Shown piece after piece: positions 23,001 through 41,732 of a stretch of 64,000 nucleotides of DNA. The stretch is from Clavelina lepadiformis. Lineage: Eukaryota; Chordata; Ascidiacea; Aplousobranchia; Clavelinidae. Made by a program: the position numbers and the translations under genes. Position 1 is the stretch's first letter; every line of letters begins with the position of its first letter. The notes under the pieces are model-generated. The model saw nothing but the letters and a program-made list of their open reading frames with translations, made no database searches and was not told the DNA's origin. The stretch lies in the NCBI RefSeq assembly GCF_947623445.1, contig NC_135242.1, positions 21,886,001 to 21,950,000 on the forward strand, in the 5' to 3' direction.

Positions 23001-25774
23001 GCTCGACTGTAAATATTTGCAACCCTAAACCAGCCGTAGCATACTGAACGGCTCAGACTAGACGGAATCGAAAAGCTATACAGGTTTTCTTGCTATATGA
23101 TTGATTAGATAAGCAATTGACCAATTTAGCGGTCGGGTACGTTTGTCGTATGCGTGTTGCCCCGGTGTTATCACAAGCCGTCGAATAGCCACTTTTGCTA
23201 AAAGCTTTTCTCCGGCCCATTGCCGTGCAGATATGCGCATAACTATTTTCAATGTAAATTAGCCGACGTAAATTATCCACTTTAACTTGCTCTGGCTACT
23301 ATATATATTACAATTGTGTACTTTTACTGAGCTTATTTTAATATAATATACTTATTTCATCTTTTACAGCAATGACGTCACCATTTGATGTTCTTCCATC
23401 TTTCGACGGCTCTGGTGCAGCCTCGAAAAGTATGTTCGCTTTCTGTAGTTGTAATGAACAGGTTTACGTGCTGCGCGATCTGTTTTATATGTAACGATTT
23501 TTCTCGTGAACCTACATATAGACTTATAGTGAAACATTATGCACAAGATTTACACTGCCATGGGTAAATTTCCTGTTTTGTGTTTTTACGCAATAAAAAG
23601 CATTTGAACTAATTTCAAAGGCTATATGCAATCTCTTAGTAGACTGTATGATGTAGACCTGGTATTGATCGTTATTCTAGAATTAGTGGTTTACTGATGA
23701 TGAATTTATGTGTTGTCATTTTAAATTTCCAGTTAGATTTGGAATGTCGTAATAGAAATAGTGGAGCCATTTTCAATCTTTCACCTTTTACATTTTTTTT
23801 TCTCAGCACCGCCACCGTGCGGAGGAGACCTAATAGCGTCGTTTGAAGCAAAGAGCATTCCTTTTCCACGCGCGAATGAAACTTGGCGTCAGGTATTTTG
23901 TGAATGGAAGATCCGAGCTCCGCACCCTTTCCTAACTGTAAGTAAATGTCCTTGCACTTTACGTTTTGGAGCGAAATATATTTAAGCTTAACCTCGCGTA
24001 TTAACTCAACAAGGCAGACATAACGTTAGCTTCTATCTAATAAAAGAGTTTATTATTTCATTATAAATGTAAGCCGTGACGCTGGGTACACACGGAGTGT
24101 TCTCACGAGTGGGCTTTGCGTTTATTAACGTTGGCGTGACTTATTGGCGGGTGTTGAGCTGGCCAAGTTAAAATAGCGTGAAATGTACTTGTGAGAAATG
24201 ACCTATAAGCTACTGTCCCTAGCCATTTCAGGCGTAGCCTATATAGCGTACCCCATGGGTCTGGCTATGCTTGTAGAATTGTAAGTTAGCTGATTTAACC
24301 GTATATCGTACTTCTGGCGTAACGGTGCTTAGAGGTAATGCTGTCCTGTACAGTTAAACATATTTAAGTTATTTATTGTATATGCCAATTTCGTCATCTG
24401 ACGCCTCTTACAGTAAGCTATTACTGAAACAGAAGAACCAAAATATAATTACTGTACTTTTTTCAGATTGGTATCGCGTTTGTTGACATTGACATCATGT
24501 ACAGAGGTTTCGAAAGCAATGATTACCTGATCGATATCCACGACGGGCCCAACGCCGAACACATTAGAACGTTGTACTGGCATGGGTTTCACGATTTCCA
24601 ACTGCTCTTGCCTTTCCAGTCGAGCGCCGATTCAGTTTTTGTGAATATTACTGCTTTTCATGCCGAACCCACACTGAACGCAAAGCTTTTGTATTTTCTA
24701 TGCGGTGGTACGGTCGCCAATGACATGAAAATTAGCAGTCCCATGTTTAGTCCTTCGTACGCCAACGACATATTAAGTTCACACATGCAGTGTACATGGA
24801 ATTTGGTAAAACCGAAAAACGCAAGGTACGGATTTCTGCACATGCATAATCTGAACGTACGGAAATGTGGCGTCCTGTCACTGACCGCATACGGAGGAGC
24901 GCTTTTGGTGGGAGAAAACGCCACGAATGATGAAAACAACACAATTGTCACCACAACGCCGCCTTCGACGAAAAACGTCACTCGGATCGACAATACTACA
25001 ATGGGTGGCATTTATCAATTGACTGATATTAATAACGAGACATTCGTTCAGGGAAACAACAGAACCCACGTACACAGAATCGACATTTGCCAGCATTCGC
25101 AGATTGCATGGATGGGTTTTAACGGCAGCAGGGCAGAGTTGAAGTTTTCCTTGAACATTTTTTCTAACCTTAGCGGGAGTTTTGGCATCCCTTCTTTCAA
25201 CGCCGCCTTCATCGCCGTCCGAAAGGTTCCAGAAATGAAAAAGGCGCCCCCTCCACCTTGGTACCTAAACTACGCCCCCGTGGTAATCTACTTGCCGCTC
25301 GGAGTGATATTAGGCGTGGTGATAATGTTGATTCAAGGCCGTCGTAGAGGACCTTCAGAAGTCAGGCTCAACCGCGTGAATGCTACAAACGGTAATTGCT
25401 TGTCGCTCTCTGAAAGTTCGACCGCCGACGCTCATTGCGTATGCGTTGTTGAAGTTCCGCCGAAATCGATCATGAGGCACTCCCGCAGAAGAAGGGAAGA
25501 TGATCCGGGCCCTGATAGAAACCCGCCAAGCAAGCAGCATCCGGAAATTCCAGACGCAAATCCAACCGAACTCTCTTCACTCGCTGGTCTCAATAACAAC
25601 AATATCTATACAATGGAACATAGCGACCAAGATGAAATGTTAGAACAAAGTACCAGCAACGTGACGTGCTACCAACTCAGAAATTCTACGTTGGTGAACA
25701 TTTCACGAACGGATTCTGACACCCCACTACTGAAAGAAGGGACTGGGAAAAGGGTGACATTCCACGAAGATTGA
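20062..25774 (+). CDS. Two-CUB-domain type I membrane protein
   Basis: Exons 20062-20143, 23370-23429, 23807-23937 and 24467-25774 keep frame and give 526 residues. A hydrophobic N-terminus (about residues 1-26) looks like a signal peptide. CUB-like domain 1 starts at CGGDLIASF (about residue 55) with the usual FCEWKI Cys-x-Trp and IHDG. A second CUB-like unit starts at CGGTVANDM with CTWNL. N-glycosylation sites (NIT, NTT, NRT, NGS) are frequent. A membrane helix (about residues 360-382, VVIYLPLGVILGVVIMLI) is followed by RRRRG-type stop-transfer and a ~140-residue tail of low complexity with a basic RHSRRRRED patch. CUB domains usually bind proteins outside the cell. The partner and any signalling role are unknown. 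The first exon is the least certain: a short overlapping ATG frame lies just upstream of 20062. Last exon and domains are sure. Confidence 0.85.
21036..21109 (-). tRNA. tRNA-Arg (UCU)
   Basis: The minus strand reads GTCTCTGTGGCG... with anticodon loop CTTCTAA (anticodon TCT), T-loop GGTTCGAGTC and acceptor strand CAGGGAT. All four stems form, with two wobble pairs in the acceptor stem. There is no intron. An A-run at 21026-21030 gives a T5 terminator on its own strand. It lies antisense within intron 1 of the CUB gene. Confidence 0.96.
21110..23369. other. Rest of CUB-gene intron 1
   Basis: About 2.3 kb between the antisense tRNA-Arg and CUB exon 2. Open frames are short and I see no domain, repeat or second RNA gene in it. 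Confidence 0.45.
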
Positions 25775-26057
25775 AGAAAACCGAAGGCCGGAATGTGACG
25801 AAAGAAAAATGAGCGCTGTAGTTCGAGCGATCATGTAAAATGAGAGAAGCGATAAAGAAGCTGTTTTTCTTGCACTTACAAAATGGAAAATAACTCAGAA
25901 AATAACTCCACGAGATTTTAGGAAAATGCTACACTTTTCCTGCAGCGCAAAATTGACAAAACAGTGCTAATATTGTATGACCCTTACGCCACCGTCGAAG
26001 TACCTTTTGTTGCATTTTAGCAACTGATTCCCTTTCAAGACGAAATTTTTTTCAGAA

Positions 26058-26063
26058 AATAAA
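26058..26063 (+). terminator. Poly(A) signal of the CUB gene
   Basis: AATAAA, 284 bp after the stop codon at 25774. It is the first perfect hexamer I see in the 3' region. Confidence 0.5.
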
Positions 26064-26764
26064 TTATTAACCTACACTATACATTATTGCTGAGCTACTC
26101 GTATTAGATTTTTCCAGGTTTATTTTTGCAACATTTAACTGAAAGCCGATCGTAGATTGTGCAATAACGTACAAGAATGACGAGGTTGAATATTTCACGA
26201 TAATAAAAATCACTGACTAACAACCAGACACGTCTTACATACAAGTAGCATCATCATAAGGTTGTGATGAGACGAACGTGAACTAAAAATGAAGACACTA
26301 CAATCATATAGTGGCGATTTTTTCACAAACCGAGTCATTACCCAGCAATAAATTATGGGATTGTTTTAAACGATATAATTTATAGCATACTATATATATA
26401 AGGTACTGCATATTTACAGGGTAAAGTTTCAAAATTATTTGCTATCACAAATTATCTTATACAAATATACCATATATTAAAAAGATAAAATTTATAACTA
26501 CTGTATAGTACATGCTGAAGAAAGGTTTCAAAATGCTAAGGGCCACAGCTTTCTTGCATTTAAAAAAAAAACTTTTAGTATGTCATAGTTAGCACTGTTT
26601 TTGTACAACACCCACTTTATGAATAAGCCAATTAATAGAATTTGTTGCCGATGGTTTGTAGCAATGCGGTTAGCGGGTATTTAATGAAGCGAAACAAAGT
26701 CGTAGGGTTAAATATAAAACGTTTTCAAAGGTATTTAAAAATCATCACAATCGCGAAAGAACGA

Positions 26765-26846
26765 GCTGTGATGGCCGAGTGGTTAAGGCGTTGGACTTGA
26801 AATCCAATGGGATCTTCCCGCGCAGGTTCGAACCCTGCTCGCAGCG
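26765..26846 (+). tRNA. tRNA-Ser (UGA), copy 1
   Basis: Starts GCTGTGATGGCCGAGTGG and has anticodon loop CTTGAAA (TGA), the long variable arm of serine tRNAs, T-loop GGTTCGAACC and acceptor strand TCGCAGC. A T-run follows directly. It is identical to the copy at 28276. Confidence 0.97.
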
Positions 26847-26971
26847 CTTTTTTTAATTCTTTACAAATACGGCGGCAATGGTATTAAAGTTTTAAAATTT
26901 CTATTGGCCATCACAAACTAACTCCTTGAGTAAGTCCTGCTTGCAGCGACTTTTGTGACCTGGTACACCTA

Positions 26972-28003
26972 GGGTTGCCATACCGTCCGGAAAATTCCGC
27001 ACATGTCCGGAATGTAGGGTTAAATTTTGCGTCCGGGAGGAATTTAAAAAAATGCTCAAATGTCCGGAATTTTATGATGGGCGTTTTGGAGGAATTAGAA
27101 TTGCGGGAATAATCCTGTAAATCAGGGGTGTCCAACACGTGGCACGCGAAGTGTCTGAGTTGGACACACCTGCTGTAAATTATGTTTAACTTTAAACATT
27201 GTACATGTCTTTTGGTGTTCCATGGGCTATTATCTCACTTACTACTTTGATATTAATGCCTTGGACGTTATCTTTGCTGGTATCATTTTACTGCATCAGC
27301 AATCGTACTGTGCACACTGCCAATCCAGAACATTGTTATTTCGTACCGTGTGCATTTTTTTTACTACGAGGTTGTACGGAATTATGATGTAACAGAGAGT
27401 TTTCCTTATCAATGATGTTTACCACTTAGAACTTTCTGGAGCTTTGGAACTTTCTTGAACTTATTGACCGTTGTGCTGAATCGGAATTGGTTAGATATAG
27501 ATCACATGCTGCGAAAATTACTAGAACATTCCAACAGTCTATAAAAGCAGGCGATTTCGCACATATAATCAGAGATTTACTTAAAATGTCATAGAGGAGG
27601 AAGCCTAGTGATTTACTTAAAATGTCAGGAACCATTTGGTTCAGTTATTCTGGTGGCTAATTACTTTGTTTTTTAGATTATGCATTTTTAGTTGGGTTGT
27701 ATTTATTGTTAATAAAAAAAGATATTATTTCAAATGGCTAATTCTAAACGAAAGTGCGCATTCACTAACGAAATGCAAAAAAAACATCCATGTTTTAGAA
27801 AAGGCGGGAATGATTATGAGGCAGAATGCTTGGTTTGCACGTCAGGAACCTATATATCTGTCGTGCACAAAGGTAATGGTGATTTAAACACACATCTGGA
27901 ATCGGAAAAACATCGCAAAGCAGTAAGAGGTAGCGCATATATATGGTCTCATGAAAATAGTCATGCATTGTCCGGAATTTTGCTTTTTCAAATATGGTAA
28001 CCC
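26972..28003 (+). mobile_element. BED-finger DNA transposon remnant
   Basis: The ends GGGTTGCCATA... and ...TATGGTAACCC are inverted repeats flanked by TA on both sides. GTCCGGAA words recur near both ends. On the plus strand, 27734-28000 encodes 88 residues with a BED-type zinc-finger pattern: ECLVC, then GDLNTHLESEKHRK supplying the two His. This is the usual N-terminus of hAT-like transposases. The catalytic part is absent, so the copy is internally deleted. It sits between the two tRNA-Ser genes and carries its own 50-bp insertion. Confidence 0.7.
27123..27172. mobile_element. 50-bp minimal hAT element with perfect target duplication
   Basis: CAGGGGTGTCCAA at the left and TTGGACACACCTG at the right are inverted ends. 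The 8-mer ctgtaaat lies on both sides (27115-27122 and 27173-27180). Only about 24 bp separate the inverted ends. Confidence 0.8.
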
Positions 28004-28275
28004 TACCATATATACCAAAATGGGAATCCTTGACGTTCAACAGGCCTACACTGAAAGAAAAAGTTTCAGAATGTAGTAGCCGGTAGTTTTTCTCAATAAT
28101 TCATACAATAGCAAGCGATGTTTTTTCAATACCCATCACTTTATTAACAAGCCTATAATACATTGATATCTTACACTGCGCATAAGTGGAGAAATTTATT
28201 AAAAACGTTGTTGAAAACCGAAATTGCGCGCGATAACGCGGTATTTACAAAAACATCACAACCACGTAAGAACGA

Positions 28276-28357
28276 GCTGTGATGGCCGAGTGGTTAAGGC
28301 GTTGGACTTGAAATCCAATGGGATCTTCCCGCGCAGGTTCGAACCCTGCTCGCAGCG
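28276..28357 (+). tRNA. tRNA-Ser (UGA), copy 2
   Basis: Identical over all 82 bp to the copy at 26765. Some flank is shared as well: AGAACGA just upstream and GCTTTTT, then AATTCTT, downstream. It is a tandem duplicate with the same anticodon TGA. Confidence 0.97.
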
Positions 28358-29700
28358 CTTTTTAATTCTTCGTAAACCGTAGAAAACGAAAGGAACAGCA
28401 GGCCTTCTTGAAGTAGCATATGTGTTACTGAAAGTCTTTCTAAGAGTTAAAAGACGATTGTAGCAAAGTTCCTAATACATTTTGGAAGCAACATTTCACT
28501 CTGGGTTTCTTAGAAGGACAACCTAGCCCATAGACATGCTTGCACAATATTTATAACATTTGTACAGTATTTGAAGATGTGTTTTTACATAGCAAATACT
28601 CATTCACGGACCACGTTGATCCTAACCGGTTCAAGTTCATAGAAACTATAGAGGCTACATTACAGTCAAAGAAAGAATATGATATTTGCAGAGGTACCTT
28701 GGAAATAAAAATATTTAAGAACTGTAAGGCGCAAAACTTCACGACCAATAGGATCGCAATCGCAAGTTTGAATCCACCGTGTCCAGAAAAATGTTTTCCA
28801 AACAAAATTGTATTATTTCGAACATGGCTCCCGAACCGTCAGTATATAAATAATCGCCTTGATTGTAGATTCGCAAAAATCATGATCACTTCATATAGTT
28901 ACAAAAGTGGTCGAGCAAGTTACCGCCCGAGGCTAGAAAATACGTTTTCTGCGCGACATAATTCGGAGCATTAAAATCAAATAGATATTTTCACCGCGTC
29001 ACGATTGTTTCGAAAGAATATTAGCTAATTGACATGTTGTTTTATACGTATGACGTATTTATTAATTATCATTACGACAGTACGAAGTATGAGTATAAGA
29101 AAAATCAACAGAAAGGAAGATGTTGATATTAGTTCAAACGCTCTATACGAGCTATGAGCCGTAGTCCTTTTTACTGGTAAAAGCAGAAGTTGAGTCAAGC
29201 GGGGAGCAGAAGGGCGAAAACAAAACTCAAGAAATATGTTGGTCCAACCAAAAGTTTACCTACCAACGGACACATATTTGTAAAGGCAATCAGCAATAAC
29301 GTGTTCAACTGTTTATAGTCATACTATTAAAATGAAATATTGATCCATACTTTATCAGCAGATTGCCTTGTTCGAGGTAGCCCAGATTAGAGGAAGGATT
29401 TTTGTTCAGTTTATAAAAGAGAGGTAGAGATTCTATAGAATATAAACACTAACGTATAGCCTATATGTTAACATGTTAAAACGTTCAAATCAAATGATTC
29501 GTTTGACCAATAGAAACAAGGTTTTTGATGTTTGATGACAATCTGTGCCAGTGAAATAGACGCTATTTATATAACCATTTCAGTTTCACAAATAGCAAGA
29601 TAAAACTACAGTACTCACAAACAAAGCCTAAAGTGTACTGCGATATTATTACAGTATATTAGACTAAGACATAAGTCCTGATCAGTTTCATGCAAGAAAG
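28358..29700. other. Region before the GH9 gene; one unexplained 144-codon frame
   Basis: The plus strand is open for 144 codons at 28540-28974, with N-terminus MHNIYNICTVFEDVF. I do not recognise it, its composition is not clearly coding, and an 84-codon frame overlaps it on the other strand. It may be chance. The rest up to 29700 presumably holds the GH9 promoter and 5' UTR; no core element could be assigned. Confidence 0.3.
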
Positions 29701-37354
<7,654 letters not shown>

Positions 37355-38465
37355 CAAACTATTGCTACTGCACTTGACTTTACACGTTAATTTTATTTTT
37401 TTAAAACTTAATGCCTAGTTTCGTAACTTATCTAATGCCTAACACTAGGTATTTTATTGCTATATACGTGAATATGATTATCCGGGGCCAAATTTATTTT
37501 ATCAAAGGAATAAGATCAACATTCAAACAATACCTAAAAGATTGGAATGAAATTTATCAAAGAATTGAACAAGACCAATACCATAAATCAAAATTGCTTT
37601 GACAGAAATATTCAGGTCATTTTGAACTTATCCCAGTGATGATTTTATTTTGTTCTTAATATAAAAACACGTCCAGGTTTTGCGCATTTCGCCACGCTTT
37701 TTACTTATTTTGAAGCCTACACTTGGCTGTTGCTTATAATAAATAGGTCTATATTTAACACACATCCTAGCATGTACACTACAGTGACTACAGAGTACAA
37801 CGTCAGTCATCAATTAGGCTACACTTTGGAAGTTTGATCTAAAACGCACAATTAATAGTGTAAACAGAGAGGAAAGCTAAATAAGAATGTGTGCTACAAC
37901 ATTAAGTTTACCTCCTATACAGAAATTTGCCTTTACGTGTTCAAACAAGCAATGCAGTGTTCGTTGGCAGCACTGCTGATTAGGTCGATAATTTTAAACA
38001 GATATACTGTAATTTAAGTTTGCCCAGTAGACTATTGTGTAACTTTGAAGTACACTCATTATACTGAAGATAATACATAAACAATTAACTGCCCACCATC
38101 CTAAAGTACCACAGTTTGGCTTTGATGTCCGTTTGATACATTTATTGACACGTCTCCACCTTGGAACTTCTGAAATTAGCGCATCTTTCTTGGGGCACTA
38201 CGAACAGGCCGCAGAAAAGACTCAGAATTTTTTTTATTACGTCACGAAGACCTTACTTCGGATACGCGCCTTTTACATTCTAGCTACCTTGATGTACCCA
38301 GTTGGTGGTTAACTTCATAAAGTTTTCCAGATATATCGCTACAATTAAAAGATAGTTTTATTGAAGTTTCGTGACCGCAATATATATATTGCAGGTTGGA
38401 GTAGCTATAAAATTATACAACGCTATAACAGACGAAGACCATAATTGTAAAAATATAGAAAGACG
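37355..38465. other. Intergenic, GH9 3' side to the next gene
   Basis: 3' UTR of the GH9 gene and the upstream region of the next plus-strand gene. No exon, RNA gene or clear repeat seen. Confidence 0.5.
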
Positions 38466-41400
38466 ATGGTTGTGAGTACAGTTGCAGGCATAGAGAAACG
38501 TGCCAGCTTACACCAGATTTTTAACGAAAGGAATTCATTTTCAGCGGCCAAGTCCCTCGCGCTTATTTCACAGAAGGTAAGTATCTATATCTAGAAATTT
38601 TTCTGGTAACTTTAAACTTTTGTAATGGAAAAATGTCAAACGCAGTCTGGGAGTGAATAAAAATTACACAATATAGCCTATTCCAGCTGTCCTTAATCGG
38701 TGGGAAATTAAAAATTACAGTTTACTGTTAACATATATTTTAATATATATATGTATATATTAATTTGTTAATATTTTTAATATTTTTTAAATATTTTGTA
38801 ATTTTTAATATTTTTATATACGTTAATATATATTTTGCACTGTAGCCACTGCCCAATCACCTCATACACCCAAAGAGGTGTGGCCAACTTACATTTGAAT
38901 TGATGTTAAGAAAATTCGAGTATTATGTATTGCTAAGCTGCGTAGATTTTGCGGTTGTGGTACATGTCAGAAATGTAATGATTTGCTTATAAGAAATTCG
39001 TTAAATTGAAGTGTTTGGATGGTTACATTCAATTATGTTTAGAAGTAAGGTTTACTTAAACTCCAGCCAAAATACTGTTAAAAACCAAAGGAGGGAAATT
39101 TGGGATTGGTAGTTGGCGTAAATGGGAAAACAGATTAAAAAGGTTAAAAACTGCTTCACCAGTTAAAATTGAAATGATCTCCTCATTGCTGTTTCTGTGT
39201 ACTACCGGCCTAACTAGTTTTGCTGATCCACAGAGTATGTTTTTTGCTGTAGGATGTATCTAATCACCTTGGGAGAGCCCATATTCCCGTAAAGCGCATC
39301 GCGTCTTGTCCGCCAGGTCAAAATGCCGTAGCTATACCGAAGAGATCTAGATCAGTGAGTAATGAACATTAACTTGATATGTTGTTTAATATTGTTGCAA
39401 TGATAAGGTTAACTTATTAAAATTTGACTTCATGTAAAATGATTAATCTGTGATAATATTGTGATAATAACCAAAGGTAATATACAGATTGTGTAAGACT
39501 TACAATTCTCATACTTATGTGTCGTTTTAGCAAAGCGTAACACGAGCCACAATCATTTCCTGTACCATTGTTGTGACGTAATATTTGTGCCTTTCTCGCA
39601 TGCGTTCAGTTTGCCAAAAATAAGTTTGTTAGCGTATGCCAGTAAGAAGTAACAAGCTTGTTACAAAACAAAACAAAACAACAAAACGACACATAAGTAT
39701 GAGAATTGTAAGTCTTACACAATCTGTATATTACCTTTGGTTATTATCACAATATTATCACAAATCATTATTGATAATTTGCTGTCGTCGTTACAGTAAT
39801 GTAAAATAATTATTAAATGGCCTTGGAGTCTTAAAAGATCCATCTGATGCAAGATGCATGAACTGGTTATTAACTGTATCCGGCATAACCCAAGTTGCTT
39901 ATCATATACCGAAGAAAAAGTAGGTTTAAATATTTTTCAGACCACACCATACGATATATCATCACAACAGACCACAACCAGAAACGAGAATTCCTGCATG
40001 TCTTCAAATTGTGTTCCACCAAGGTACTGCATAACGTTGACAATGCTTGTTTATTCATGTAATGAAACCTTTTTAAACCTGCACTTTTTTTCAAATTTGT
40101 GCTTCAAACTTGTTATGTGCTTTTTAAGGCGTATTGTAGGTTTCACGAGCAATACTTTGCAAGGCGGCTCTAAAGTAATAACTTTTTTTTATTTTCTGCA
40201 GTGCCACAATTGGATCTGGCAAAGGACTCACCATGGTTCCTGCGAATTCGTCAAGAATAACCCGTAAGTTGTCTATAGTCGCTAAATTTATCTAAAACAA
40301 CTTGCTAAATAGCCGACGTCTTTACTGCTGGTGTTCTGCAGCTAAGAACCACTGTTAAAAGATAAATATTGCTCTTTCAGTGAACTGCTGCCCAAAAGAT
40401 CTTTGTTTCGGTACCTCTTCGTCGACCTTTTCAACCCCACCTTACGGATTTGCATCCAAGCAGGTGGCTGATCGACCTGTCCCTAAAGGTAATTTGAGAT
40501 TTATTTTTGTTGTGCAGATATTGCACTTACAGCTTGCAGCGTTATACCGGTCTGACCCGTTAACTATGATTTTATTTCATGACCATTCAGACAGAAGAAG
40601 TATGCTTAGAAAGCAAGTTTCACGAATATCAAAAAAGAAAATCTACAAGGACAAATTGACCAACAACGAAGCTAATACCAACAAAAAATCTTTTGGCATA
40701 GGTCTTTTATTTCTTCCCACTCTTCAGTGCGTTCAGCAGGTGCACACCAAGATTTTACGTTTTTTTATTTAACAGATCTATCGCAAAACCAGCCCAATGC
40801 TTTGGTGGTGTACAACTCCTTCCTTCGTCAGCTAGAAAAACAAGTCGTCAGGAAGCCTAGTTTGGGTACGAATGATCTGAAAGTCTTTGTGATATATCGG
40901 TGTATATTTTATGGCACTTGCAGGCTATAATTCCTCATTGGGTTCTTCTAGACGGGACCAAACCCAGTTGCCGTTATAATCCGGGATTTATGCCAACTTT
41001 AACATCAACGCCCCATGGCAAAAGGTCAAGCCCAGCTACACACTCTCCATTATCAAAAGGTCCTGTGACGTCAGATTACTATTCCAAACCAAGCGAGGGC
41101 TATTCACAGAAGAGTTATGTAGCTGAAGGTAGGCTATAAGTTAACTGTACTTCATGCGGTTACCTTGTACCTAGCAAGGAAGTGGGTTTACAGAGCCTAT
41201 AGGCTATTATAGGCAGAATAGTCACACAGTGACTATATTTGCTTTCATACAGATTCTTTCTGTGCGTTTCTCCGCTACATAGAAGAAGGGCTGGTAGCTG
41301 AAAAGCGAAAGAAACTTTACGAAACGGAAGTGATGAAAGCACCGATGGATAGCATAAGAAACAGACGCAACGGGGTAATAAATTTTTACGTCATAAACCT

Positions 41401-41732
41401 CAAGATAGCTTTGGTTGTTGCTCTAACTTTCTTTTGTAACAAAGACAACTTCATCCCATCGTTTTGAAGTCGAAAGACAGAGTTGTGTCAAATCACGTGA
41501 TGGTGCGTTTTTTCGTCATCGCCCTCTAACGTCAACACCACAACAAGAGTCCACGTATGGGGCTGGTGAAAGTCATAGTAACAGGACAAGCGTGAGAAAC
41601 AAACTTCCGGGAATGTACCCAATAGGAGCTCCGAGAGCCGCTTCCAGTCCTATTACCACCATGCAGCAGCAGCGCCCTACAATGGTAGTCGCCAACCGTC
41701 CAGTTGAACAGATGTGGCGCCCGTGGTGTTGA
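38466..41732 (+). CDS. Unknown multi-exon protein, 420 residues
   Basis: Exons 38466-38576, 39253-39354, 39941-40023, 40202-40263, 40381-40488, 40591-40701, 40776-40882, 40924-41128, 41253-41374 and 41481-41732 join in frame from ATG to TGA. I recognise no family. The protein is soluble and basic, has no signal peptide or membrane helix, and is rich in Ser/Thr/Pro/Arg. Two short alpha-helical, better-ordered stretches stand out: NALVVYNSFLRQLEKQVV (exon 7) and DSFCAFLRYIEEGLVAEKRK (exon 9). They share an F-L-R-x-[LI]-E pattern, perhaps repeats of one motif. A lysine-rich patch (RISKKKIYKDK) lies in exon 6. The donors of exons 6 and 7 (GTCTTT) are weak, so those junctions are less sure, though phase forces them. 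An intron carries a perfect 79-bp inverted repeat. Confidence 0.65.
38727..38830. repeat. AT-rich low-complexity tract
   Basis: Runs of AATAT, TTTTTAATA and ATATAT with no other structure. It lies in intron 1 of the unknown 38466 gene. Confidence 0.7.
39450..39761. mobile_element. Foldback element with perfect 79-bp arms
   Basis: 39450-39528 is the exact reverse complement of 39683-39761, with a 154-bp loop. Arms start GTGATAATATTGTG and end TGTGTCGTTTT. The loop has AAACAAAAC runs. No ORF. It looks like a young foldback MITE. No clean target duplication was found: flanks gattaatct and aaatcatta only partly mirror each other. It lies in intron 2 of the unknown gene. Confidence 0.85.

Noticed and set aside
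24658-25011. 117-codon minus-strand frame
   Set aside because: Shadow of the CUB-gene last exon, which has clear CUB motifs on the plus strand.
28540-28974. 144-codon plus-strand frame as a gene
   Set aside because: No family match, no splice partners and an overlapping reverse frame. Mentioned as unexplained, not called as a gene.
39854-40267. 137-codon plus-strand frame
   Set aside because: It runs through two exons of the unknown gene and the intron between them in a different frame. The spliced model keeps phase with its neighbours.
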